DNA from: a virus
IMG/VR virus record: IMGVR_UViG_3300042465_001781
Coordinates: 1-61,730 of that record
Direction: 5' to 3' (one strand)
DNA length: 61,730 nt
Part shown: positions 30,221 through 38,745 of the stretch, piece after piece
How positions within the stretch are numbered: the first letter of the stretch is position 1
How the letters are laid out: each line of letters starts with the position of its first letter
Made by a program: the position numbers and the translations under genes
Notes under the pieces: generated by a model
What the model saw: only the letters and a program-made list of their open reading frames with translations
Told to the model about the DNA's origin: nothing
Databases searched by the model: none

Positions 30221-31024
30221 ATGGCAAGCACATTCTCCCCCGATCTTCGGATCGAACTCATTGGCGCTGGCGACCAAGCCGGTACGTGGGGAACTACGAC
30301 CAATACCAACCTCGGCACGCTAATCGAAGACGCGATTTCGGGCTACGTTACGGTGTCCGTTACCTCGGCCAACCAAGCATTCACTGCACTGGACGGGGCC
30401 GCTGACCAAGCTCGGAACGCCACTATTGCACTGACTACCACTACCGGCGCAAACTTTGCTATATACGCCCCACCAGCGTCCAAACAGTACGTCATCTACA
30501 ACACCACTGCCTACACAGCTACGGTCTACAACTCTACTGTGCTGGGCAACACGACGGCAGCGGGTCTGGGAGTTGCAGTGGCGGCAGGCACAAAAGTAGC
30601 AATGTTCAGTAACGGGACTAATTTCCGCTCTGTTGATGCTGCGAGCTTTTCCGGCGTTCTTCCAGTTGTCAACGGAGGCACCGGAATCACAACCTCCACA
30701 GGCACAGGCTCCGTAGTCCTGAGTACAAGCCCCACGTTGGTAACTCCCGCTTTGGGAACACCATCGGCTCTAGTCGGCACAAACATCACAGGCACAGCGG
30801 CGGGCTTGAGCATTGGCGGAAACGCAGCTACGGCCACACTGGCTACGAACGCTACGAACGCCACCACGGCAGCGGCGGCAACTACGTTGGTTACGGCAGG
30901 GTTTTCAATCGTAGAATCTGGCGGTAAGTTACTGTTTAAGTATGGCGCAACAACTATTGCGTCCATGAGTTCGGCTGGAGTTATTACTGCTATCAGCGAT
31001 ATTGAAGCTGGCGGCACACCTTAA
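30221..31024 (+). CDS. Tail fibre-related protein (267 aa)
   Basis: It starts MASTFSPDLRIELIGAGDQA and shares the module LSTSPTLVTPALGTPSALVG plus NITGTA with the preceding fibre. The N-terminus (GAGDQAGTWGTTTNTNLGTL) is a common phage fibre attachment motif. It lacks an S74 end. It may be a second fibre or a partner of the 714-aa protein. Confidence 0.7.
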   Translation: MASTFSPDLRIELIGAGDQAGTWGTTTNTNLGTLIEDAISGYVTVSVTSANQAFTALDGAADQARNATIALTTTTGANFAIYAPPASKQYVIYNTTAYTATVYNSTVLGNTTAAGLGVAVAAGTKVAMFSNGTNFRSVDAASFSGVLPVVNGGTGITTSTGTGSVVLSTSPTLVTPALGTPSALVGTNITGTAAGLSIGGNAATATLATNATNATTAAAATTLVTAGFSIVESGGKLLFKYGATTIASMSSAGVITAISDIEAGGTP

Positions 31025-31033
31025 AGGAAAAAT

Positions 31034-31444
31034 ATGTCAACACTTACTACAGCGGGTATTACTTTTGGGGATGCCACAAATCAAACTACAGCGGCGACGG
31101 CAGCGGCTTTGGTAACTACAACCAATGTGCTTAATGCTACTGCGGGAGCTTCAACGGGAGCGGTTGGCACTTATGCCTTTCTTGGGAATAACTCTAATGC
31201 CTCGGTAAGTGCCGGGTCTACATATGCCGGGTCTGGTTTACGCTATGCAGCTTTGCAGCGCAGCAGTGGGTGTGCTGGTAGATCAATTTGGAGCTATACC
31301 GGCGGCGTTTCGGTTGGAAGTGTACAACCGTCAGTACCAGCAGCGCCAGCGGGAACGTGGCGAGCGATGGGGTATGGCGGTGGGGGTAGTCTGGGATGCT
31401 GTCAAAACTATGCCCCTGCCACTTTATTTCTTCGTATTTCTTAA
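31034..31444 (+). CDS. Tail fibre tip-like protein (136 aa)
   Basis: MSTLTTAGITFGDATNQTTA is a common fibre-module opening. The C-terminus (GTWRAMGYGGGGSLGCCQNY) is glycine- and aromatic-rich like receptor-binding tips. It is small, so it may assemble onto the larger fibres. The GGAAAAATATG context gives an adequate ribosome site. Confidence 0.6.
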   Translation: MSTLTTAGITFGDATNQTTAATAAALVTTTNVLNATAGASTGAVGTYAFLGNNSNASVSAGSTYAGSGLRYAALQRSSGCAGRSIWSYTGGVSVGSVQPSVPAAPAGTWRAMGYGGGGSLGCCQNYAPATLFLRIS

Positions 31445-31453
31445 GGATTTATT

Positions 31454-31714
31454 GTGCAATCAACTCTCACATCCCTAACAAGCCCAGTTTGGTCAAACGC
31501 AGAACATACTGCAATTGACTGTTTGATTACAACATCACAGTTTGGCAATGAAATATTGCCGTTTACTGCTGACCAAAATGATATTGAGCCACATGGCCGC
31601 GCAATCTTTGCCGATATTGTTGCCGGTGCTTACGGTGCGATTGGTGAGTATGTTGCTCCACCAGAGCCAGTTATCCAAGAGCAACCGACAACCACAGGTT
31701 CGCAAACGCTATGA
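31454..31714 (+). CDS. Small tail-region protein, GTG start (86 aa)
   Basis: A GTG after AAGGA starts MQSTLTSLTSPVWSNAEHTA. DCLITTSQFGNEILPFTADQ followed by EPHGRAIFADIVAGAYG resembles the C-terminal part of phage tail fibre assembly or DUF4376-like proteins. It may assist fibre folding. Confidence 0.6.
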   Translation: MQSTLTSLTSPVWSNAEHTAIDCLITTSQFGNEILPFTADQNDIEPHGRAIFADIVAGAYGAIGEYVAPPEPVIQEQPTTTGSQTL

Positions 31715-31989
31715 CACCCGCTGCACCCAAACACATGGTTACCTATGACGGCGCGTCATTGAATATATTCCACTGCGATAAAGGTCAAGGCTTGCCGCGC
31801 CATGAGCATGTTTACTCGCACCTTACCATGTGCCATGCGGGTAGCTGCACTGTCCGTAAGGAAGGCCGTGAGCTTGTAATGACGAAAGACACGCAGCCTG
31901 TAAACCTGACGGCAAACGAGTGGCATGAGATCGAGGCGTTGGAAGACGGCACCGTGTTTGTCAATGTGTTTGCAGAAGGCAAGGCATAA
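31711..31989 (+). CDS. Small cupin-like protein (92 aa)
   Basis: The pattern RHEHVYSHLTMCHAGSCTVR, then LVMTKDTQPVNLTANEWHEI, matches a single cupin barrel: HxH...H in motif 1, glycine in the turn, a proline-bearing stretch, and a histidine in WHEIE (motif 2). Such domains bind a metal or small ligand. In the tail module it may be a structural protein or modify a surface glycan; activity is not proven. Confidence 0.7.
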   Translation: MTPAAPKHMVTYDGASLNIFHCDKGQGLPRHEHVYSHLTMCHAGSCTVRKEGRELVMTKDTQPVNLTANEWHEIEALEDGTVFVNVFAEGKA

Positions 31990-31994
31990 CGTGC

Positions 31995-32123
31995 ATGGAC
32001 GCCCTGCCACCCCCACCTCCGGCAGTGCAAGCTCCCGCGCCAGTATTTGAGTGCGTGAGGTGGAGTTGGTCGTCTGATCGTTTGCTGGTCTGGTGTTTGC
32101 AGTGGCGGGAAAGAAAGAAGTGA
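31995..32123 (+). CDS. Small protein overlapping the next gene (42 aa)
   Basis: MDALPPPPPAVQAPAPVFEC is proline-rich, followed by VRWSWSSDRLLVWCLQWRER. The TGA overlaps the GTG of the next gene (GTGA). Similar proline-then-CVRW mini-proteins occur before lysis genes in aquatic phages, to my memory. A spanin-like role cannot be claimed since no signal or lipobox is clear. Confidence 0.5.
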   Translation: MDALPPPPPAVQAPAPVFECVRWSWSSDRLLVWCLQWRERKK

Positions 32124-32608
32124 TTGATCCCTTCACCGCGCTTGCGGCAATCCAGACAGCAGTAAAGCTCGTCAAGACCGCAGCGCAAACGGTCAAGGAT
32201 GTGGAGTCGCTCGGGCCGGTACTGGGTAAGTTCTTCAGCGCCAAGTCGGACGCCATCAAGGTTGTTCAGCAGTCAAAGACCAGCGGCTTCAAGGGTTCGG
32301 CAATGGGTAAAGCCATTGAGTTGGAGCTTGCCATCGAGTCCGCTCGTGCCTTTGAGGAAGAGATAAAAATGCTCTTTTTCCAGAGCAACAAGATGGACGT
32401 GTGGGCCAAGATTCTGGCCCGTGCTGCAAGTATTGACAAAGAAGCAGCGCATGACGCAAGGCGGCAGCGCGAAGCTGCGGCCCGCCACAAGAAAGAAATG
32501 GACGAGATCATTACTCTTGTCCTGATGTTCGTGGTTCTGGCGCTGGTCTGCGGCGGTGTCGGCTGGATCATCTACAAAGCTGTGCAAGAGTGCGGCGGCA
32601 AATGTTAA
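32120..32608 (+). CDS. Membrane protein of the lysis region (162 aa)
   Basis: The GTG start at 32120 (MIDPFTALAAIQTAVKLVKT) overlaps the previous stop; longer GTG starts exist upstream. A helical N-terminal part with glycine-rich turn is followed by charged coiled coil (DKEAAHDARRQREAAARHKK) and one C-terminal membrane span (LVLMFVVLALVCGGVGWIIY). Its place before holin and endolysin suggests a lysis or spanin-like role. Confidence 0.6.
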   Translation: MIDPFTALAAIQTAVKLVKTAAQTVKDVESLGPVLGKFFSAKSDAIKVVQQSKTSGFKGSAMGKAIELELAIESARAFEEEIKMLFFQSNKMDVWAKILARAASIDKEAAHDARRQREAAARHKKEMDEIITLVLMFVVLALVCGGVGWIIYKAVQECGGKC

Positions 32609-32619
32609 AAAGGTAAATT

Positions 32620-33114
32620 ATGGATACCCTCCTTGCTCTACTCAAAGGCGCAGCCCCAATGCTGGCTACCGTTGTGGCTGGCCCACTGGGTGGTAAGGCC
32701 GTTTCAATGCTGGCGGAAAAGTTCGGCGTTGAAGATACTGTTGCTGCGGTGGCTGAGGCCATTGCGGGTGACCCACAAGCCGCCCAAAAGCTGGCTGAGA
32801 TCGACCTGAAACAATTTGAAGCCGAGGCCGCAGACCGCGACAGCGCTCGTGATCGTGAAGTCGGCATGGCGGCAGCTAATGCAACCCCGTTGGCCCAGTT
32901 GGTTGTCCCGATCTTGGCCCTCGGCACGGTTGCCATGACGTTTATGTTTATCGCTGCCCTGCTGTTCTTGGAGATCAAGACCGAGCAGCAGCAACTCATC
33001 ATCTTTGCGCTGGGCTACGCCACCGCTGCCGCACAGCAGGTTCTGTCCTACTACTTCGGCTCCAGCAAGTCCAGCCAAGACAAAACCGCAGCCATGACGA
33101 AAGCAAGTAAATGA
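32620..33114 (+). CDS. Holin, 3TM gene-transfer-agent type (164 aa)
   Basis: The protein has hydrophobic segments at LVVPILALGTVAMTFMFIAA, FLEIKTEQQQLIIFALGYAT and an Ala-rich N-terminal helix. Layout and the charged linker (EAEAADRDSARDREVG) fit the GTA_holin_3TM family. The endolysin starts four bases before its end. It should open the inner membrane at lysis. Confidence 0.75.
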   Translation: MDTLLALLKGAAPMLATVVAGPLGGKAVSMLAEKFGVEDTVAAVAEAIAGDPQAAQKLAEIDLKQFEAEAADRDSARDREVGMAAANATPLAQLVVPILALGTVAMTFMFIAALLFLEIKTEQQQLIIFALGYATAAAQQVLSYYFGSSKSSQDKTAAMTKASK

Positions 33115-33623
33115 AAGAGAACTTCCCCGCAGCCCTGCAAGCCCTGTTGAAACACGAGGGCGGCTACGTTAATCACCCCAGCGATCCGGGCGGCATGACC
33201 AACCTCGGCGTTACCAAGCGCGTCTGGGAGGAGTGGGTCGGCCACGAGGTAGACGAAAAGCAGATGCGTGCGCTTACCCCTGAGCTTGTTGCCCCCTTGT
33301 ACAAGAAGAAGTACTGGGATAAGGTCTGCGGTGACGAGTTACCAACAGGTTTGGACTTGGCTGTGTTTGATCTGGCCGTTAACTCAGGTCCGGGCCGCGC
33401 TGCCAAGATGCTGCAAAAGATACTGGGCGTGACCCAAGATGGCGCTATCGGCCCGCAAACCATTGCCAAAGCACTAAATGTTGATAGCAGTAAACTCATA
33501 GCCGACTACAATGCTGAGAGGCTGGCGTTCTTGCAAGCCCTACCCACATGGGGCACCTTCGGCAAGGGTTGGGGTCGCCGCGTTGCTGAAGTTACTGAGC
33601 AAGCCACCCACATGACCGCGTAA
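33111..33623 (+). CDS. Endolysin, glycoside hydrolase 108 type (170 aa)
   Basis: HEGGYVNHPSDPGGMTNLGV near the N-terminus carries the GH108 catalytic Glu (residue 16) and conserved context. Residues 60-170 (GLDLAVFDLAVNSGPGRAAK, DGAIGPQTIAKAL) fit the C-terminal peptidoglycan-binding domain PG_binding_3. It cleaves glycan strands of the wall after the holin opens the membrane. No signal peptide. Confidence 0.9.
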   Translation: MKENFPAALQALLKHEGGYVNHPSDPGGMTNLGVTKRVWEEWVGHEVDEKQMRALTPELVAPLYKKKYWDKVCGDELPTGLDLAVFDLAVNSGPGRAAKMLQKILGVTQDGAIGPQTIAKALNVDSSKLIADYNAERLAFLQALPTWGTFGKGWGRRVAEVTEQATHMTA

Positions 33624-33632
33624 GGAGCCAAC

Positions 33633-35564
33633 GTGCCTCTACAAAAACTCCAGTTCCGCCCCGGTATCAACCGAGAATCCACCACGCTTGCCAATGAGGG
33701 CGGCTGGTTTGAGAGCGACAAGATTCGTTTTCGTTCGGGTTCGGCTGAAAAGATTGGCGGCTGGGTTCAGGACGTGGGCCGTTCAAACGCTGCGCTACAA
33801 CCGCCAACAGGCTCATTCTGGGGAGTCTGCCGCGCATTGTGGAATTGGATTACGCTGTCCAGCTACAACTTGCTAGGTGTTGGCACCAACCTCAAATACT
33901 ACATCCAGAACGGCACGGGCGGTTTCTTTTACGACATCACGCCGATTAGAGCTACCACCGCCGCTGGCGATGTAACTTTTGCAGCCACCAACGGCTCTAC
34001 GACCTTGACGGTTACCGACACCGCGCATGGAGCGCAGGCTGGGGATTTTGTAACGTACAGCGGCGCGGTCAGCTTGGGCGGGGTCATCACGGCCACTATC
34101 CTCAACGCCGAGTTCCAAGTCGTTTCAGTTACCAGCACGAGTATCTACACCGTCACTTCCAGCGTAGCAGCAAATGCTTCGGACGTGGGCAATGGCGGCG
34201 CTGCTGTGGTTGGCGCGTATCAAATCACGACAGGCTCCGACGTTAATACAGTCAGCGTTGGTTGGGGTTCTGGGGGTTGGAGCGGCGTCACAACCGGATA
34301 CACATCTACGGGCTGGGGTTCTCCGTCTTCTGCGGGTCTGGGTCTTGGTGTGCAGCTTCGGCTCTGGAGTCAGGCCAACTACGGGCAGAATTTGATCTTC
34401 AACCCCCGTGGTGGCGCTTTATATTACTGGGCTGTTAATGCCAACCCCAACATATTTGATCGAGGCGTGCAGATTACGGCCGCAGACGCGCCTACGGTGT
34501 GCAACTTCGTCATGGTGTCGGATGCTTCCCGCTTTGTGCTTTCGTTTGGCGTAAATGACTACGGCTCTGCCGTACAAAATCCTATGCTTGTGCGCTGGTC
34601 AGATCAGGAAGACTACACAAGCTGGACCCCCGCAATTACCAATCAGGCAGGTAGCTACCAACTGAGCCACGGTTCAACTGTTGTTACAGCATCACAGGCG
34701 CGGCAAGAAATTCTGGTGTGGACTGACTCGGCCCTGTATTCAATGCAGTACCTCGGCCCCCCGTTTGTCTGGGGCTTTCAGATTCTTGCGGACAACCTGT
34801 CAATTGCCAGTCCTAACGCAGTGGCTACAGCCAACAACATCACCTACTGGATGGGTGTGGATAAGTTTTACGTGTACTCTGGCCGCGTTGAAACGCTTCC
34901 TTGTACTCTGCGCTCGTTTGTCTACAACGACATTAATATGTCTCAGGCAGCGCAGTTCTTTGCCGGGACCAACGAGGGTTTTAATGAGGTCTGGTGGTAC
35001 TACTGCTCGGCCAACTCCACCACCATCGACAGGTATGTGGTGTACAACTACCTTGAGCGCATCTGGTACTACGGCACGCTTAACCGCACAGCTTGGCTAG
35101 ACAGCGCCCTGCGCGTGGAGCCTATGGCAACTACTTACGGCAACCAGCTTGTGTACCACGAGACTGGCGTAGACGACGGCACAACCAACCCACCTTCGCC
35201 TATTACTGCGTATGTGCAGTCTTCCGACTTTGACATCGGGGACGGCCACAACTTTGGCTTTGTCTGGCGGATCATCCCGGACGTGACCTTTGACGGTTCC
35301 ACGGTAAATGCCCCCGCGCTGGACTTCACGGTTCGGCCACGGCAATTCCCCGGCTCCAACTACGGCACTTCAAACAACCCCGCCGTTACAAGCGCCCAGT
35401 CTTATGCTGGTCAGCGTACGTACAACGTACAGCAGTTTACCGAACAGGTCTATGTTCGGATTCGGGGTCGTCAGATGGCGTTCAAAGTTGGCTCCGCGGC
35501 GCTGGGTACGGCGTGGCAGTTGGGTGTCCCCCGAATTGAAGTGCGTCCGGACGGCAGGAAGTAA
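33633..35564 (+). CDS. Tail hub / tubular protein, GTG start (643 aa)
   Basis: MPLQKLQFRPGINRESTTLA opens a family of podovirus tail nozzle proteins; WFESDKIRFRSGSAEKIGGW is a conserved segment. YKVYSGR-like KFYVYSGRVETLPCTL and WYYGTLNRTAW recall P22 gp10 and tubular B-type proteins. The beta-propeller-like repeats of aromatic strands fit. GTG start after AAGGAGCC. Confidence 0.7.
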   Translation: MPLQKLQFRPGINRESTTLANEGGWFESDKIRFRSGSAEKIGGWVQDVGRSNAALQPPTGSFWGVCRALWNWITLSSYNLLGVGTNLKYYIQNGTGGFFYDITPIRATTAAGDVTFAATNGSTTLTVTDTAHGAQAGDFVTYSGAVSLGGVITATILNAEFQVVSVTSTSIYTVTSSVAANASDVGNGGAAVVGAYQITTGSDVNTVSVGWGSGGWSGVTTGYTSTGWGSPSSAGLGLGVQLRLWSQANYGQNLIFNPRGGALYYWAVNANPNIFDRGVQITAADAPTVCNFVMVSDASRFVLSFGVNDYGSAVQNPMLVRWSDQEDYTSWTPAITNQAGSYQLSHGSTVVTASQARQEILVWTDSALYSMQYLGPPFVWGFQILADNLSIASPNAVATANNITYWMGVDKFYVYSGRVETLPCTLRSFVYNDINMSQAAQFFAGTNEGFNEVWWYYCSANSTTIDRYVVYNYLERIWYYGTLNRTAWLDSALRVEPMATTYGNQLVYHETGVDDGTTNPPSPITAYVQSSDFDIGDGHNFGFVWRIIPDVTFDGSTVNAPALDFTVRPRQFPGSNYGTSNNPAVTSAQSYAGQRTYNVQQFTEQVYVRIRGRQMAFKVGSAALGTAWQLGVPRIEVRPDGRK

Positions 35565-35567
35565 GCA

Positions 35568-36938
35568 ATGACTTTGATCGTCACCTCTGATTTTGAACTC
35601 AACAGGGTAGTTGCGCCAAGCCTACCGGCGGCTCCTGTCGAATACGAACGGCTGTACCAAGAGCAGTACTCAAACATTTTGCGGCTGTATTTCAACCGTC
35701 TAGACAACCTTCTGGGGCAACTTGTGGCAACCATTGATACCCTTCCCGTCTCTATCGGCGGCACCAATGTAGACGCTTTTGGGCGAATCCGGGTCAGCCA
35801 GCCCTACACGCTGTTTGACAGCCAAAACCGCTACGCTATTGACACGCAATACGACACCGCTTTGACTGGGACGGGGGCCACTGCCTACCAAGTAAACGAA
35901 TCCGCAGTCAATTTGTCCGTCACTGCCGGTGGCGTTGGCTCCGTGGTCCGCCAGACATTCCGCAGCTTTCCTTACCAGCCGGGCAAAGGCTTGCTGGTGC
36001 TGGCTACCTTCTGTATGGATGGCAGTATGAGTTTAAATCTGACCCAGCGGGTTGGCTACTTCAACACGCAAAACGGCGTATTCTTCCAGCGCATCGACGG
36101 TACAAACTCGTTTGTCCTGCGCTCCAATATTACTGGAACCCCAAGCGACGCTCGGTCGATTCCTCAAAGTGCTTGGAACGGCGACAAGTTAGATGGCACA
36201 GGCGCATCAGGGATTACCCTAGATTCCGCCAAGTCTCAAATTCTTTGGATGGACTTTGAGTGGTTGGGCGTCGGCTCGGTGCGCTGCGGCTTCATCATCA
36301 ATGGCGAGTACATCGTCTGCCACACATTTACCAACGCCAACGAGATCACCGCCACGTACATGACTACGGCTATTTTGCCTGTGCGGTATGAGATTACTTC
36401 CACTTCGGCGGTTGCTGCCACGCTCAAGCAGATATGCTCTTCGGTCATGTCTGAGGGCGGATATAACGCTCAATCAGCGAACTACACAGCAGCGAGGACA
36501 ACTGAACTGACTGGGTTTAGCTCTACTTTCGTCCCTCTGATATCCATCCGTCTGGCAACAGGCAGGCTCGGCGCTGTGGTGCTTTTGACCAAGGGTCAGG
36601 CTTTTCCCACTGTCACCCAGAACTACGAGGTCGTCATTCTCAAAAACGCTACGTTGACTGGCCCGTCTTGGGCGGCAGCTGTTTCCTCCAACGTGGAGTT
36701 TGACCAGACGGCTACAGCGCTTACTGGCGGAGTGGTCGTAGACCAAGAATACATATCCTCCACTTCCCAGAACAGAAGCGCTGCTCGGGTGGATGTGGGC
36801 TATAACTGGGACTTGCAGTTAGGTGCATCTCTTACCGACGTAAGTGACGTTTACACGCTTGCCATCCGCACCTTGGACGCAACCCCTACCGGGGACGCTT
36901 GGGGGGCCATTTCCTTCTACGACCTGACTACCCAATAA
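35568..36938 (+). CDS. Tail structural protein (456 aa)
   Basis: It begins MTLIVTSDFELNRVVAPSLP and has a helical N-terminal anchor (LYQEQYSNILRLYFNRLDNL) followed by a beta-rich body (GRIRVSQPYTLFDSQNRYAI, FRSFPYQPGKGLLVLATF). This resembles conserved phage fibre or capsid-surface proteins. It is probably attached to the tail hub encoded just upstream. Confidence 0.65.
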   Translation: MTLIVTSDFELNRVVAPSLPAAPVEYERLYQEQYSNILRLYFNRLDNLLGQLVATIDTLPVSIGGTNVDAFGRIRVSQPYTLFDSQNRYAIDTQYDTALTGTGATAYQVNESAVNLSVTAGGVGSVVRQTFRSFPYQPGKGLLVLATFCMDGSMSLNLTQRVGYFNTQNGVFFQRIDGTNSFVLRSNITGTPSDARSIPQSAWNGDKLDGTGASGITLDSAKSQILWMDFEWLGVGSVRCGFIINGEYIVCHTFTNANEITATYMTTAILPVRYEITSTSAVAATLKQICSSVMSEGGYNAQSANYTAARTTELTGFSSTFVPLISIRLATGRLGAVVLLTKGQAFPTVTQNYEVVILKNATLTGPSWAAAVSSNVEFDQTATALTGGVVVDQEYISSTSQNRSAARVDVGYNWDLQLGASLTDVSDVYTLAIRTLDATPTGDAWGAISFYDLTTQ

Positions 36939-36985
36939 GCACCCGCCGTGATACCATCCAAACACCCCCGATTCCAGAGGCAACC

Positions 36986-38320
36986 ATGAATCAAACTGCA
37001 CAAGGACTTGCTGCGCTTGGCAGAGGGCCAGACACCCAACTCGTCCACATGGCTCCGGGCGAAGTTAAGAGCCTTCAGCAATTGGCTATGGCCCACGGTG
37101 GCTCCCTTACCACCAACCCAGAAACAGGTCTGCCAGAGGCGGGCTTTTTGTCGTCCATCTTGCCGATGGTTATTGGTGCAGGTCTGACCGCTGCTTCAGG
37201 TGGTGCACTTACTCCCATGATGGCCGCGATGATGACCGGCGGTGGGTATGGCCTTGCTACAGGCAGCCTGAAAAAAGGTCTGATGGCAGGTTTTGGTGCT
37301 TATGGTGGTGCTGGTATTGGCAGTGCTTTGACTGGGGCTGGGGCAACACAAGGACTCATAGCTGGGGATGCAGCTTCTCAAGCGGCTATGGGCGGGGCAA
37401 GCAACGCCAAGGATTTGCTTTTGGCTCGGGGGGCTGAAACTGCGGCTCCGGGTATGTTCGGCAATGCAGCGGGTAATCTGAGCAACATGGGTGCCGGTAT
37501 CACAGGGTTAGGTTCAGAAGCCGGTCGTGGTGCGTTCATGTCTCAGATTGGCGGGGCCAAAGGTTTGGGTATGGCGGGACTCGCTGCTGCTGCCCCAATG
37601 CTGATGGATACAACCACCAAGCAGCCAGAAATAAAGACCGACGCCAATATAGGGCAGCGGTACAGCTATGCTCCCGGTGCTGTTGGTCCAACTCCTCCGC
37701 CTGATGTGCCCGGTTACGGAAACCAAGGCCAGAACTTCGGTCGAGAGCAGACATACTTCCGCCCACAGTACGCACAAATCGACAACGAAGCGGCTAGAAA
37801 ATTGTACGGTTTTGCTGCTGGCGGTCCTGTCGAGGCTATGTCAAATGCAAACGCAATCGGTGCCAATACGGGCTACCCACAAGCAGACATTCGCACGGGC
37901 GCGTACGCTACGCCATACCAGCAGCCAATGGCTCAGAACGTGGTGACCGGAGTGCAGGGCGCAGGCATTGACCAATATACCGGCCAGATGGCGTTTGCTG
38001 AAGGCGGCGAAGCAATGGCTAAAGGTGGCATCTCCCATCTCGGTGACTATTCCGACGGTGGCAGGCTTTTGCGCGGCCCCGGTGATGGCGTTTCGGATGA
38101 CATCCCTGCCACTATCGGTAAGAAGCAGCCTGCTCGGCTTGCCGACGGTGAATTTGTGGTTCCTGCGCGTATTGTGTCTGAACTGGGTAATGGCTCGACT
38201 GAAGCTGGTGCTCGTAAGCTGTACGCCATGATGGATCGGGTGCAGAAGACTCGGGGTAAGACAGTAGGTAAAGGCAAAGTGGCTACAAATAGCCGTGCGG
38301 CTCGGCATCTGCCAGCATGA
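36986..38320 (+). CDS. Internal virion / ejection protein candidate (444 aa)
   Basis: The start MNQTAQGLAALGRGPDTQLV follows an AGAGG. Residues about 60-150 are very hydrophobic and Gly/Ala-rich (MAAMMTGGGYGLATGSLKKG), suited to insert in membranes. The C-terminal part has AEGGEAMAKGGISHLGDYSD and ARLADGEFVVPARIVSELGN, a segment conserved in aquatic phages. With the next genes it forms the ejection apparatus. Confidence 0.65.
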   Translation: MNQTAQGLAALGRGPDTQLVHMAPGEVKSLQQLAMAHGGSLTTNPETGLPEAGFLSSILPMVIGAGLTAASGGALTPMMAAMMTGGGYGLATGSLKKGLMAGFGAYGGAGIGSALTGAGATQGLIAGDAASQAAMGGASNAKDLLLARGAETAAPGMFGNAAGNLSNMGAGITGLGSEAGRGAFMSQIGGAKGLGMAGLAAAAPMLMDTTTKQPEIKTDANIGQRYSYAPGAVGPTPPPDVPGYGNQGQNFGREQTYFRPQYAQIDNEAARKLYGFAAGGPVEAMSNANAIGANTGYPQADIRTGAYATPYQQPMAQNVVTGVQGAGIDQYTGQMAFAEGGEAMAKGGISHLGDYSDGGRLLRGPGDGVSDDIPATIGKKQPARLADGEFVVPARIVSELGNGSTEAGARKLYAMMDRVQKTRGKTVGKGKVATNSRAARHLPA

Positions 38321-38745
38321 ATATGTTCTTGGTTCCAGTCGGGCAGGTCTATACAGTACTCACACCACTGCTGCCCTACTTGCTGGAATCCGCAGAATGG
38401 ACAAAAGGCAGAGCTAACGCTGACGATTTAATTCGCCTTGTTGTTACTGGACAGATGCAGTTGTGGGTAGTTATGGACGAAAATACAGTTCTAGGCCACA
38501 CCATCACAGAAATTAAACAGTACCCACAGTGCAAGATGCTGACCATTCAGTATTGCGCTATGAAGCCGGGTACGTTAGAAGAAGTAGAAGACCACATGCA
38601 GGACTTGGCGAGTCGATTTGCCAAAGATGCAGGTTGCGCAGGGGTTGAATTTATTGGGCGTCCGGGTTGGCGCAGTACAGCAAATAAGTACGGGTACAGC
38701 ACGCAAAGCGTTACATACCAGAAGTTTTTTAAGGATGAGCTATGA
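38317..38745 (+). CDS. GNAT-fold-like protein in the ejection block (142 aa)
   Basis: WVVMDENTVLGHTITEIKQY followed by MLTIQYCAMKPGTLEEVEDH and DAGCAGVEFIGRPGWRSTAN follows the beta-alpha pattern of GNAT acetyltransferases, though the usual acetyl-CoA Q/RxxGxG/A loop is not obvious. T7-like phages have a related small internal virion protein (gp13-like) at this place. A structural role is more likely than catalysis. Confidence 0.6.
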   Translation: MNMFLVPVGQVYTVLTPLLPYLLESAEWTKGRANADDLIRLVVTGQMQLWVVMDENTVLGHTITEIKQYPQCKMLTIQYCAMKPGTLEEVEDHMQDLASRFAKDAGCAGVEFIGRPGWRSTANKYGYSTQSVTYQKFFKDEL

